Shown: positions 21,401 to 35,989, counted from the stretch's first letter. The stretch is DNA of 64,000 bases from Euleptes europaea (GCF_029931775.1 NC_079318.1:52648659-52712658), one strand, 5' to 3'. Made by a program: numbers and translations. Notes: a model not told the origin generated them from the sequence alone.

Positions 21401-24400
21401 TTCTGGTCTGTGTAGACAGTACTGACTTTGATGGACCAAGGGTCTGATTCAGTATAAGGCAGCTTCATGTGTTCATGTGACTTGCCACGAACCACAGCTT
21501 CTCATTATATCTTTCTGATCATGGTTTGTTCTCCACACCTGGATTGTAAAGCATAATCAAGCATAGCGATTTGCAATCCTGCTTCAAAAAGAGAGCACAA
21601 ATAACAGTTTGATGTTACATCTGGACCAGCAAATGGTTTGCATTGAATTGTGTGTGCGCGTGTAAAGTGCTGTTAAGTCGCAGCCGACTTATGGCGACCC
21701 CTTTTGGGGTTTTCATGGCAAGAGACTAACAGAGGTGGTTTGCCAGTGCCTTCCTCTGCACAGCAACCCTGGTCTTCCTTGGTGGTCTCCCATCCAAATA
21801 CTAACCAGGGCTGACCCTGCTTAGCTTCTGAGATTTGATGAGATCAGAGTCACTAATACTAAGGTAGATCATATGAGGGAACGAAGCGAGTATGTGAACA
21901 CAGAACTTATTCATGTACTGAGACATGGTTTATGATTATGTCTGAACTGTGTCAATATGTGGTGACATTTTATTGTATCACTACTGGCTTGTAATGGCTG
22001 GGGGCTTTGCCATTGTGTAACAAAATACTGTCATGCATTGAAGGAAGCCACCTGATGAACGCAGATGTGTGAATGTCCCATTCATAGTCACATTTCAACA
22101 CAACTCTAGAATGATGCGATTGATTCATCTGCGCAGATTTTCTTCATAGTGATATAAAAGCCATGACAGTGTTAGCAATGATTTTCCTGTGATGCACTGG
22201 CAGAAATTCAATTATATTTTAAAGTGTTTTGACCATTTACATTTTCCACAGAACTTTGAAACAGCTGTACAAGAGAACATCACTGTTAATGGACAGCCAT
22301 GGCAGGAGTCATCAGATCTTCAAAATGGTGTGTGAATTTTTCAGTACACTTTAATTTCATGTTTTGTGCTTCATTATTCAAGGGTGGGGGTATCAGTGAG
22401 CGCTGACAAAATTCCATTTTTGTTTCAAATAGCTTTTAAGTAGTTTTTACCTCACTGTTTTTTTTATTTGCTGTTCTATTTTGTTGATGTTAGTTTTATG
22501 GTAATTTAGTCCTATCTGCTGTTTAGTTTTGTTCTTTTATATAATGCTGGTTTACTTTTTTAAAGAATCTTATTAATTATATACCATCTAGGGCACTATT
22601 GCATAGTCTCGTTAAAAGGCAGTTCGAGTTCAAACTTTCATATTGACCACTAGCCTGAAGAGGAGAAGACTGAGAGGGGATATGATAACCATGTTCAAGT
22701 ACTTGAGGGGCTGTCATATAGACGATTGTGCCGAGTTGTTTTCTGTTGCCCAAGAAGGTCGGTGGGTACCCAAGGTTGGGTAGAAAGAATATACTGTATA
22801 TATATATATGTGTGTGTGTGTGTGTATTTAAATACTAAAAATATAATTTATTGGAAGCACTAAGTAAAGGTTAAAATATTTAAAAACATTAAAATAGCAC
22901 AATGGCATTTCCTAGGGTTGATCTCTGTAACCACATACAAAACTCGTTTCGGCCTATTGGGCCTTCATCAGTGGTTAATTAAAACACATGTTAAGCCTGC
23001 ACACATTTGCAGAAATAAAGAAATACATATACATACAGTTCAAACCTAACCAGGCATGTGTATAGGTTGTAAAATCTATTACCAGTTACTCAAACATCTG
23101 ATCAGATTGATTCTAGTTGTAATACTGGTTAGTATATGTCTCTCGTAAACTATGTGTGCAGGTATCAACCTAGTAGAGCAATCTGACCAGATGTTTGAGT
23201 AACTGGTAATAGATTTTACAACCTATACACATGCCTGGTTAGGTTTGAACTGTTTGTATATGTATTTATTTATTTCTGTAAATGTGTGCAGGCTTAACAT
23301 GTGTTTTAATTATCCACTGATGAAGGCCCAATAGGCCAAAACGTGGTTTGTATGTGGTTACAGAGATCAACCCTAGGAAATGCCATTGTGCTATTTTAAT
23401 GTTTTTAACTATTTTTAACCTTTTAACCTTTACTTAGCGCTTCTAATAAATTATATTTTTAGTATTTATATACATATACATATTTTCTTTCTACCCAACC
23501 TTGAGTACCCAGCTTCTGTTTTCAGGTTGGGTTTTATTCCCCTCTTTTTTCTTCCGCCCAAGAAGGTCGGACCAGAACCAACGGGTTGAAATTAAATCAA
23601 AAGAGTTTCTGTCTATAGACATTAGGAAGAATTTTCTAACAGTTAGAGCGGTTCCTCAGTGGAACAGGCTTCCTCGGGAGGTAGTAAGCTCTCCTTCCAT
23701 GGAGGTTTTTAAGAAGAGGTTAGATGGCCATCTGTCAGCAATGCTGATTCTGTGACCTTAGGCAGATGATGAGAGGGAGGGCATCTTGGTCATCTTCTGG
23801 TCAGGGGGTGTGAGGGGGGGAGGTAATTGTGAAATTCCTGCATTGTGCAGGGGGTTGGACTTGATGACTCTGGTGGACCCTTCCAATTCTATGATTCTGT
23901 ACATTCCTGTGGTCATGTTTCAGGCACTTATGAAGAGTGGCCAGCTTTGATAGTTTTCTCTCTCTACATCATTTTATTTATTTATACGCCACTTTTCTCC
24001 CCGATGGTGACCTAAAGTGACTTCCTACACTTTTCTGTCCTCTAGTTTATCCTCGCAGTAACCCTGTGAGGTAGATTCGGCTGAGAGCGTTTCACTGGCT
24101 CAGGGCCCCCTAGCAAATTCCATGGCAGTGTGGGGATTAAAACCTGGAATCTCCCAGCTCTTAGTCCAACACTTGAACCACTACACCACATTGGCTTTCA
24201 CATTGAATACCAAGAAATGAAAGGTATTTCCCAGTGGATTGTTGATTCCGAGTTGGTATGGTTCTAGTTAAAATAGATCTTTTGTGAATGTCTATACAGA
24301 TGAGTAGAACTATTTGGCCTCTAGGACCCCCTACTGTGCCTGTAGTGTATTTATGGAAGCACCTGATGTGATCTCGTAGTATGGAACTGCTCTGGAAAAA

Positions 24401-27400
24401 AACTGTTCCAGCACTGTGGTATCTGTTTGCATTTACAATTGGATAGTTGCTTACTTCAAGTGTCCAGTCATGTGGTAGAATGTTACTTTAGATAAGAAAG
24501 TTGACTTCTTCCATTTGTATTTATGTGATGAACATCTCAGTTATAAATGCATTTATTTGATTCCATGACTGCCTAGGATCTCTAAGTTCTTGATCTTAAG
24601 TCTGCTGGACTGAAAAGGGTTATGATGGCGCCTCTGCTTAGGATGGCGCTGTTGGGCCCAATATTATGTGTGTGTTAAGTGCCGTCAAGTCACTTTCAAC
24701 TCATGGCGACCCTATGAATGAAAGTCCTCCAAAATGTCCTATCTTTGACAGCCCTGCTCAGATCCTGCAAGTTGAAGGCCGTGGCTTCCTTTATTGAGTC
24801 AATCCATCTCTTGTTGGGTCTTCCTCTTTTCCTGCTGCCCTCAACTTTTCCTAGCATGACTGTCTTTTCCAGTGACTCTTGTCGTCTCATGACGTGACCA
24901 AAATACGACAGCCTCAGTTTAGTCATTTTAGCTTCTAGGGTCAGTTCAGGCTTGATTTGATCTATAACCCACTGATTTGTTTTTTTTTTTGCAGTTCACG
25001 GAATCCGTAACACACTCCTCCAACACCACATTTCAAAGGAATATATTTTCTTCCTATCAGCTTTCTTCACTGTCCAGCTTTCACACCCATACATAGTAAT
25101 AGGGAATATGATGGCATGAATTAATCTAGTCTTGGTGGCCAGTGACACATCCTTACACTTCAAAATCTTTTCTAGGTCCTTCATGGCTGCCCTTCCCAGT
25201 CTCAATCTCCTTCTGATTTCTTGGCTGCAGTCTCCCTTTTGGTTGATGGGGGAGCCAAGGAATAGAAAGTCTTGAACAATTTCAATTTCCTCATTGTCAA
25301 CCTTAAAGTTGTGTAATTCTCCCATTACTTTTGTTTTCTTGATGTTCAGCTGTAGTCCTGCTTTGGCACTTTCTCTTTTAACTTTTAGCAGTAGTCGTTT
25401 CAAATTTTCACTATTTTCTGCCAATAATGTAGTGTCATCAGCATATCTTAAATTATTAATGTTCCTCCCTCCAATTTTCACTCCACCTTCATCTAAATCT
25501 AATCCAGTTTTCCTAATTATATGTTCTGCATATAGATTGAAGAGATAGGGAGATAAAATACATCCTTGTCTGACACCTTTGCCAATTGGAAACCATTCCG
25601 TTTCTCCATATTCTGTTTTAACTGTGGCCTCTGGTCCAGAGTACAGATTGCGCATTAAAACGATCAGATGTAGTGGCACACCCATTTCCTTTAAAACCAG
25701 CCATAACATTGATTACTGGTAATTTTTTAATACGTTCAAATCTAGTAATTAGTGTGCTTAGGATCACCAATGCTGTTCCATTAACCTTATTTTTTAGAGG
25801 TCACAATTTTTGTTCGGTAGAGGGTGCTCAAAATCCATCAATGCCATTAGCAGTAACGTTGTGTAGCTTCTTAATATTCAGAACATTTATAGTAAAAATG
25901 GCATTATGGCAGTTTTTATGGACGGCTAACTTGATAGCACACCTTTCAAGCTGATGCCTTCTAGTCAAGTGAAGGGGACCATTTCCCCAATTGCATTAGT
26001 GCTGATGCTCCAGGCTGTGGCAAGGATGCTCTCCCTACTAGTTGTTAGAATTAATGGTAGATTCCGGATTACAGCACTCACCTGCAGCCAGCGCCACTTC
26101 CCACTTCACAGGTTTCCCAGTTCAGCTTGCTCAAATTGGACATAATCTCAGTCTCTCCTCATTGATCTACACATCCAACCCTAAGGGGATCTGAGTATCT
26201 TTCCACTTTTAGTGCTTGTCTGACAGCTGAATTTGAGAAAACTGTGTTTTACAGTGAGAATGGGATGACTGGGAACTTTGTCCATACATTTCTCAGAGTT
26301 CTTAAGGATGCCTAGGACTTCCTAAGTAGAATAGTTTTAGGGAGGAGTTACTTGGGGGGGGGGAGTGTAGATATACTGCTAACAGAGTTTCACCCAGAGT
26401 ACTTGGACTAATTTGGCATATGGTGTGTTCACATTTTTGTGTTAATTAGGTGCCGACATCAAACTCCTTGAAGATCAGCTTGATGAATTGGTAGTGGAAG
26501 TGGCTTCCAAGCGTAATCAGCGTCCCCGAAAAATACAAGCTCATGTCGTCAAAGGCATTAAAGCACGGCAAGAAATGTTGGTGAGGATCTCTAATTCTTT
26601 TGCCATACATTATGTACTTCTTCATTCCTTGGAAGGGAAAAAATCCATGTTTATTTCAAGGGAAATGAAGTCTTTAATCATTTCCCTATAGCTTGACCAG
26701 TAAATACTCCTGGAGTGTCACAATTTGGGAGTTTCATTCCATGTCTTGACAGATGCATTGCAAATGACTTGAATCCTTCTCTTCTAATTTGGTTCTATGC
26801 CAGTGAAGGAGAATTTGCCAATGATGTTTCTGAGAATTAACAAACCAGTTTGAGTACACTGTTAACACATTTTTCAAGAGACGTTATCATATTTGCAGTG
26901 CCCTATTCTGCAAAGTACTGTTTGAGCTTTGAGCTGGGTTGGCGCCAATATGTGCATGACAACAAGCTCTGTCTTGCAGGGGTCAATTCCAGGGAGGCTG
27001 TTGAAACTAAACCAATGCCTGGAGGCAATTTGGGAGTGGATGTGGGCCAATAAACTGAAGCTCAGTCCCAACAAGGTGGAAGTGCTGCTGGTGAGCACAA
27101 GGTCTGACCCAGGATTTAAAGTGTCACCCATTTCGGAAGGGGTTGTGCTATCCTTGAAGGAACAGGCCTCATAGTCTGGAGGGGCTCTTGGACCCAGGCC
27201 TACTGCGGAATGAGCAGCAGGTAGCAGCTGTGGCCAAGAGTTCCTCTTACCAGCTTTGACTGGTTTGCCAGCTGCGGCCTTCCTTGGCAGAAAAGATCGG
27301 GGCACGGAGGTGCATGCCCTAGTTACATCTAGATTACCACAATGCTCTGTGTGAGGCTTCTTTTGAAAAGTGTTCAGAAACTTCAGTTGGTACAGAATGG

Positions 27401-30400
27401 TAGAGGCAGGATGTTGACTGGAGTAGTTTGTAGGGCCACATCAATCCATTCTTGACCCATCTACACTGGCTTCCAGTCTGTTTCCAGGCACAATTCAGTG
27501 TGCTGGTGTTGAAGACTTCCTAATCCCTTATGAACCTACCCCACCACTGTGGTCATCTTCCAAGGCCTACTTTGGGTGCCCCCCCCCCATTTTCTGAGAT
27601 TAGGTGGGTGGAAACCTGGGGGTGGGAGAGGGCCTTCTGGTTGCGGCGCCCAAACTCTGGAACTCTATGCTCAGAGAGTCCCCTTTTATTTCAGTCTTTC
27701 ACGAGTTGGTAAAGACGTCTTTGTTTTGTCTGGCATTCTCTCAGTGATTCCTTCCTCCTGCCCTATGTTTTATTTGTTGTTTTTATGTGTTTGTATGGGT
27801 ATTTCAGACTTGGTTTAGTTGTTTTAATGATGTGGTTTTGTTTGGTTTTAATGGTTTTATATTATGTATGTTTTTAATCTGATAGCTGCCTTGATAAAGT
27901 CAGAAAGGCAGAGAATAAATTTTGTACATATAATAATAATAGAAGTGGGGTAACACTTGTCCCTCTTCAGATCAGAAGATAGTGAATATTCTGTCAGTTA
28001 TTATGTACTGAGCTACTATAGTGTAGCAGTCCAGAGTCCTTGGTTCAAATCTAAACTCTTAATTTAAAATGAAGGCCAGTGTGGAGTAGTAGTAAGACTA
28101 GCATCTGGGAGACCTGGGTTTGAATCCTTACCCTTCCGTGGAAGCTCACTGGTTGACCTTGGGCCAGTCACGCACACTCATCCTGGCCTACTTCACTGTG
28201 TTATTGTGAGGATAAATTGGAGGAGAGGAAAATGATTTAAGCTGCTTTGGGCCTCCATTGGGGGAAAAGGCAGGGAATAAATGAAGTACATAAAACAAAA
28301 ATAAATAAGTAAGCAAACTTGCTACGTGGTCTTAGGCAAGCTGCTAAGTCTCAGTCTCCCTAATCTGTGTTGAGTTGATAGTAATGCTAACTTGCCTTAA
28401 AGAGCTGCCATAAAGATGAATGAGATTACTCTAAACATTCAAAAAGCATTGTGTGTGTAAAGTGCGGTCAAGTCACAGCAGACTTATTGTGACCCCAGAG
28501 GTGGTTTGCCGTTGCCTTCCTCTGCAGACTTTTCCTTGGTGGTCTTCTGTCCAAGTTCTGACCTTGCTTAGCTTCTGAGATATTATGAGATCGGGTTATA
28601 CTATACCATTCCACATCGCTCAAAAAGCACTATATAAATGCTAATGTTTGACTTCGTTTTGTGGAGGTAGGAGGGAACAGAGCTGAGGAAGGGAAAAAAT
28701 GTATAGAGGTGATTCAAATCTATGAGTGTTCTGGTCCCTGCAATCATCCTTCCCAGCCCCTAGGATGGGCCCTGTGTATTGTGAAGTAGGCAGTTCTGCC
28801 ATATATTTGTGATCTGTGATGCAAAAGCCTACAACTAGTGGGGTGTTATTCCTGACAACAACTCTGTTGGGTAGGCAAGACTCAGAGAAGGTAACTTGCT
28901 CAAGACGGCCCAACCAGCTTCCTGGCTGAGCAGTGATTATTTAGTTAGCTGATTTGTATGACCCCTTTCAGACCTGACTGAAGTGCCCAAGGCAGCTTAC
29001 AACAATTTTAAAGCAAAGCTATAATAGTTTAAAATGTAAAAGGACACAATAAAAAAGAAACAAGGTGTCCTCAGTGAGTCTGTCTAGAGCAGGGGTGGGG
29101 AACCTTTTTTCTGCCAAGGGCCATTTGCATGTTTATAACATCGTTCGGGGGCCATACCGGGCGTAGATCTCCTGGTGGGGGGTGGGGAGAAGCTAGGGTT
29201 GCCAGGTCCTCTTCACCACTGGTGGGAGGTTTTGGGGGTGGAGCCTAAAGAGGGTGGGGTTTGGGGAGGAAGACTGCATAGCCATAGAGCCCAATGGCCA
29301 AAGTGGCCATTTTCTCCAGGGGAACTGATCTCTATTGGCTGGAGATCAGTTGTAATAGCAGGAGATCTCCAGCCACCACCTGGAGGTTGGCAACCCTAGG
29401 AGAGGCTATGCAGAGAAGGCTTGGAGGGTGCCTCTGCTCCCCCAGGTCTTCCCCCTCCTCCCAGGTGGGAGGGCAGCCAGCAGTGGGCCCAGCCAGCTGA
29501 GGTGCCAGGGGGGCGCAGCTTGCAGCCTGCAGTCAGTCTGCAGGGAAGGAAAGAAGGAAGGAAGGGAAGAAAGACGGAAGGAAGCAAGGAAAGAAGAAAG
29601 GAAGCAGGGAAAGAAGGAAAGAAAGAGAAAGAAAAGGGAAGGAGAGAAAAAAAGAAAAAATAGAGAGGGGGGAGAAAGAAAGAGACAGAAAAAGAAGAGA
29701 GACAATAGGAGAGAGAGTGACAGAAAAAGGAAGAAAAGAGAGAAAAGCCTTCACACACACACACAGCCGGCTCCATGTGACCGGGCTTCAGCCTTCCCAC
29801 CTCCCACCCCCCCAGTCTACAAAAGTCCTCCACTTGATCGGCTCCCATGCGCATGCTCCGCCGCCGGGAGCGGCTGCCTTTTTCCTCTTCTTCCCTCCTC
29901 CCTCAGTGGCGAGAGAGGTTTAAATTGTTGTGCTGGGGCGTGCAGGAACGCTTCGCCTTCCTGGCTTGGGGGAAGCGTCTTTCTCCCTCCCCCCTTCTCT
30001 GGCGGATTAACAGCTGATAGTCGGCGAGAGGGGGTTTAAAGGAGCCACAGCGTTCCTGCACGCTGTGGCTTCAGGGAGGGCCGTTTTGCACTGTGTTTCT
30101 GTGGCAGGGCCCTGGAGCTCCCGAGGGCCACCGAAAATGGCCTTGGGGGCCGTAAACGGCCCGCGGGCCTGATGTTCCCCATCCCTGGTCTAGAGGACTT
30201 CTGGAATAGAAGAGACGGCACCAACCCATTTGGGCCTTGGACAAGTGCTTGAACAGGTTGATTTGGGAGGAGATGATCCTTTAGATGCTGTGGACCCAGA
30301 CTGTCTAGGGCAGTGGTTCTCAAACTGTGGGTCAGGACCCAAAAGGGCGTTGTGACTCTCTTGCAAGGCCCAGTGAGGAGAACAACATGGCCATGAATTA

Positions 30401-33400
30401 CAGCCTGTTCCTCAGTAATGGCTTATACTATATATAAACACTAATGATTAAAATAAAATACAACTTGTTCATTGTTAATTGATATAACGTGCCTACATAT
30501 TATGTTGGGGAAGGGGAAAAGTGATTGGAATTACTTTGCAAGTGAGACCCAAAAAGTACAGTAAGTTTAGGCCCCACTTCAAAATGCTGGAGCCCTGCTA
30601 TTGTATAGGGTGTCAAAGTGAATATATAACAGAACTCGTGTTGTTACAGCAGATTCCAGTAAGAAGTTTAACAACTGTTCTTTGAACTAGTTGAAACTTT
30701 TTAATCATCTTTGAGGGCAGCCCCACACTGAACATGTTTCTGAACTGAACCTGTAGTCTAATGTGGATGTTACTAGGGCCTGCATGACTATGATTGTGTT
30801 GGATTAGAACTCAGACCGTACCCTGCTCCAAGTCCAACACTTTATCCACTGCAGCATGCTTTCTCTTTCATAGGGTTGCCAGCTGCCTGGAGGAAAATTG
30901 TCTTGACCCTTTAAATAGAGGCTTAATGGGATGTTATTTACTTCCATGCCATGAAAATCTTCTGCTGCCCTTCTCTACACATTAAACCTCTATTCCAGGG
31001 GCAGGGCATTCCCCCCCCCCAAGGCATTTGGCAACCCCACTCTTTAAAAGCCTGCCTAAACATTCCAAGATTCACGGAGCTGTTTTGGTTTCCCTCTTTT
31101 CCAAGTGGCACTCAATTCTACACAATGCATGATATAATGTTGTTGTGCTCAGAGGGTTTTGTGTGTGTGTGCTGGTACTCGCTGATACTGAGTACAGGCA
31201 CCGTTTTGAAGGGCTGTCCCAAATCCTGAGGGAGGGAACTGGTGGAAATCAGTGCAGCTTAGATATGAATACTAGCACCTCTTTTTTTTTTTTTAAGGGC
31301 TGATTGTGCTGTGTTTCTTTACCCACACTGCTGCCAGCCTGTGATCTGAGAAGGGACTGGGGGAAATAGTGCAGTGAAATCACATGACACTTGTGGAATG
31401 TCAAATGTTGCCAAGCAAAGAGGGAGGGAACAGCTCTGTACCTGGCAATATCAAGTTAGATGTTTTGTTCTGAAGCAGACACTTCTTTAAATAATTTTTT
31501 AAGGGGAGTAGTACCACTTCCCAAACCATGCAGCAGGGGGCAGTGTTTCTCCTTCAAACTTTCTTTTTTTTCTCATAATTGCATTAAGAGTTTAATAATG
31601 AAGTGAATTGTATGTAATGGCAATATATACGTATCCTAGATAAATGAGATGAGAACAAGTTTTTTTTGTTTGTTTGTTTAAGCCTGGGTATAGAGAACTT
31701 TGACTGGTTCCAGTCTGAATGCACCCAGACTCTCTTTTATGTATCTTTGTCTCTTTTATGTATGTTGCCTTGCTCTGGGCATTATGAAAACTGCCAAACC
31801 AAATAATCATAGAGATGTTAAATGTGTTTTTATTCATTCAGGGCTGCTATCAACCTGTTGTGAAACCTCAAGAGATAAAAGCAACGCTTTCTCAAGGTAA
31901 GCAGCTAGCAGGAAAGGTGAAACGATATAGCTTAATGCCAGTTAGAAAATGTAGCCATTGTTTTAGTTACGTGTTGAAAATATGTGCATGCATCTTTTCC
32001 AAAATGGCTCAGTAGCTTACAGTAACAAAATACATGAAAAGACAGTAGAAAACTATAAAACAGTTAACTTCCCAGAACAACCCCAAATGCCTGCAAAAGT
32101 ATTTTCTTGCACAATTAGTGTTCTACATAGTCCATGACAATCAGAGTGCTTAAACACTCATCTTGTCTTCCTATGAGCCATCCGCTCACTGCTCTGCCTG
32201 CCTCCCCACCACTCTGCCTGCGCACCTGCCCCCCTGCTGCTCTGCCTGCGTGCACGCCTCCCCCCTCACCACTTTGCCTGTACACCCCCTACCACCACTC
32301 AGTGGAGAGCGGCAGCAAGGAGGGTGGAAGTTCCCAACCTCCCTCCTTCTCCCACCTACCTGCAGCCCCACCACCTCTGCCAGTCTGTTTCTTGCAGTGG
32401 CAATGGCTTTCTCTCCTCCTCGCATGGCGAGGCTGTGGAGGCGCATTGTCTGCTCAGGCCTCTAGTTTGGAGGATTTCACACACACACACTGTCCATTTT
32501 TGTAACTTTGGGCATTTTTTTCTGCAAACCTGGGGGTTGCACTCTGTGAGTACTACAGCAGTGGGATAAGTAATGGAGATAAATATATAAATATATAAAT
32601 ATATTTTGAGATCCCCTGACCAAGCAGCATGCAAAACATGTAGGGGATTTTTTTTAGTATACAATGAATTTGCTGTTTCCCACTTTTTTCTTGGGAAGAG
32701 TGATAACATGAGACTTACCATCCAGAACAGATTTGTTTCTCTTTAGTGAGGGTGCATGTTGTTTGTTTGAATGCTTCCAAAGAGAAACACTGAACAGGAA
32801 CCCTGACAGATCTCAGGTTGAGGTATGAGTTCTGCCTCCCCTTCACAAGTGTGTTAGCAGTTTGCTGGTTAATACTCTTTGCTGGACGGATGTGGATCTT
32901 TGCTTCTAATTACCAATTCTAAACTGAATATAGGCACCATTTCCTCTTTAACTTGCTGCTTCCTGTACAGCAAAGGATTTTCCATCATCTGTGGCTTTGG
33001 TCACATTTTAGACAGGGAGCTCTGCTCATTTGAGTGGCTTCCTTCACACCCTCATCACAGTCCTGACCTGGACTCGCTGAGTGACTTGAGGGAAGGCAAC
33101 AAACAAGACGAATTTGAATCACTTACTTCAGAGGAGAGTTGTGCTGATATTGTAAGGAAAGAGCTATAAAAAGTCTTAGTAACCAACTTGAGACCTTTCT
33201 GCATCTCTTAATAGGTGTGCAGTAGTCAGTGCATCCGACTGTGCTTCTAAAGTGAGCACAAACAAAATTATTAAATGTTACACAAATTAATGCACAATTG
33301 TGTGTATTTGCATAGTTTCTGGGATGTTCATGCATCCCTGTTTAGTAACTACGGTGGACAGAAACCAAAAATATTTAGATTACTCACTACCTTTCATTTC

Positions 33401-35957
33401 CTCCTTTCATTTCCCTGTGTTGTGGAAGCCATGTAAATAATGCTCAGCTACTAAGAATCAAATACCTTGAAGATATTGTTGCATCTCAGTCTTCATGGCT
33501 AACTGAATCCCTTTAGATCAGATCACATACTCCAGCACAGATGTCATTCAAGGCCCCTGGAAAGGTCACAAGCCGTTATTTTGCAATAAACATCCTTCAC
33601 AGCCTCTAGCTTGCAGTATCTCCCAACAACTTTCATCATTACCATTGCAAGGATGGGAACCGAGGCGAAGAGTGCGTGACTTGCCCAGATTTATTCAGGA
33701 GAGTCGTGACTGAGCTGGCATTATTTTTAATGCATTTATTCCATCCTTCCTTCAAGAAACTCAGGGTGACATATGTGGTCCTCAACAGGCTGAAGGTCAC
33801 CCAGTAAGCTTGGTAGCAGAATAGGGATTTGAACTTGGGTCTTCCCAGTCTCAGCATAGTAACCACTGGTACACAATAATATCTAAACCTAGTTCACGTA
33901 GATCATATCCATGATGCATGCAACAGTGACAAATAGTGGATTACTGTCGAATGACGCAAGTTGAACAAGCATGTTCCAGCACTGGGGCACACTCTGGACC
34001 CGGCCATCCAGCCAAGCATCTCCCAATAGCAACTGTATCTTTACCAACAACCTTTGGGGGGAATCTTGGCCACTTTCCCTTTGTGGTGTTTTACTGTAAA
34101 GGCTCTCTGTGCTGTACTTTTGAGTGAGGAATCACAATCCCTATCTCTTCAGGGTTCCCAAGTACAAAATGTACCTTATGGTGAGTTATCTTGAAAGGGG
34201 CTGGGTTTTTCCTTCCTTTCTCTTGTCATGGTTCATGCACCAAAGTACTTGTTTACTGAAGCTGTGATTTCCAGGGTGAAATGTCATCTTGCTGTCCGTT
34301 TAGGCAGGAGTCATATTTGTTCTTCTTTAATGTATGGGAAAGTACATAAGGAATAACCAGTTGATTTCATTTTCTCTTTACTACCACAATATCAACACTT
34401 TACAAATGCCTCACCGCCTCATTTTGTACAGTTTCTCTGACTTTGACCCAACAGAAAAGGTTATTGCTTTGAAGTGCCTACTTTTGTTTTTGGGATAACT
34501 CTTTTCACTTCATAAGATTCTTAACAGGAAAAAAAACCTAATTGCAAAAAGTGAAAACTAGGGTTCAGTGAAACTAACTGAATGGTTTTACATTCTCTGA
34601 GGAAGCTGTAGAGTCCTTAAAAGCTGTACATTAACCTCAGCCCTGTGGAAACAGCTATTAACATTTTGAGGCAGAAACCCTGCTTATTTTTAGCTTAGTT
34701 ATTCAGGAAGAGGCAAGCAGTTGGGTTTCAATTTGCCTGCTAGGGATTGCAGACATTCTATACTCCAACAAGATTTGTATGGATTCTGTGGATTCTTGCA
34801 TTTTTAGCTCTGTTATTACAATTTTTATCCCACCCTTCCTCCAAAGTTTCTCTCCTTACAGCCACCCTGGGAAATAGGTTAGACAGAGCAGGGTGACCTT
34901 GGGCCAAGCACTCTAAGGAGCCTTGGGGCCAAATTGAGACTTGAACCCAGGCCCTCTCTAGTTTTAATCCAATGCTCTAGTCATTGCACCGTACCACCCA
35001 ATGGTGCAAATGCAGTTGTTTAGAGTGTCCTGTAGCCAGTGGCTTGTAGGGTAATGCACATCCCCCTTTGTTGTGCAGAGTGATTGTTGGGAATGTCTAA
35101 CCCAAGGCATTTGACTCATTCGGAAATTTGTTCAGAGAAGCGAATGGGAATCTACTCTTCATTCCCATCTATACATTTAGAAACTCCCCATATGAAGCAG
35201 GCCTGTCACTAGAGCTGTACAGGGGAATTGATATACTAGGCATGGGATCCACATGAAGCCTGAGCCTCAGGAAGGCCTGCTTGGCTTGCACAACTTCTCC
35301 TCCTGTTCTTGATAGTGACACATAATGTCCAGTGTTCTGAAAGCTTTACTTGGTAGGGATGCCCAGGCTACAGTAGTAATGGGATCTGTCACTTGGAAGG
35401 TTTTTAAACACATGAACCAGTTTCTTTAAAGTAACAAGTTACCTATTGGGAATTGTCGAGTTGCCTATGATGGCGCTGTGGAGGCAAGCCAGCCTCCGTA
35501 CGGTAACACGACCAAGAACTCCTGGGCTTGGCCAGTAAACTCATACCATTTAGAGCTTTATTAGAGAAATTTTAGAAAAGGGATTTTAAAACATTGCATA
35601 CAGTTCTTTGAAGGCAGGTAGCATTTTAAAAACAACAAAACTAGCTCATTAACTACTTACTGAAGTCCTACACGGTGTAGATGGTTCTCGGGGCCTAATG
35701 TTTCAAGAGCTTAATATGAAATCTTTCTGGCAGCATGGGGGGAGGGGATACGAGGAAAGAAAAAAGGGGGGAATGTTCTGCCCATAGCTACACTTATGGA
35801 GAAACATGTCCCAACCTCCTGATCTTTGCAACCAATCATAGGACTATCTTGATAAAACTTTCCAGGGAGTGAGTGCACTGAAGCCCTCCCTTACCGAAAT
35901 CTCAGCTGAGACGCATGATCTAATATAGCTAACAAGCCGGTCCTTGAGAGAAGGCTG

Positions 35958-35989
<32 letters not shown>

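Larger units (their letters stand above)
29090..30187. mobile_element. Non-autonomous hAT-type DNA transposon with 8-bp target duplication
   Basis: The perfect duplication GTCTAGAG lies at 29082-29089 and 30188-30195. Inverted termini are CAGGGGTGGGGAAC and, reversed, CAGGGATGGGGAAC. An 8-bp duplication with CAGGG..GGGAAC ends is typical of hAT elements. The 1,098 bp interior holds no transposase. It carries a nested MITE (29193-29399) and a purine-rich tract (29535-29750). It lies in NSL1 intron 3. Confidence 0.85.

Noticed and set aside
24996-25709. 237-codon reverse transcriptase frame as a host gene
   Set aside because: Its motifs and 3' tail identify it as a truncated BovB LINE with a frameshift and no endonuclease domain.
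29428-30039. 203-codon Lys/Arg/Glu-rich frame
   Set aside because: It is the translation of the purine-rich low-complexity tract inside a hAT-type element.
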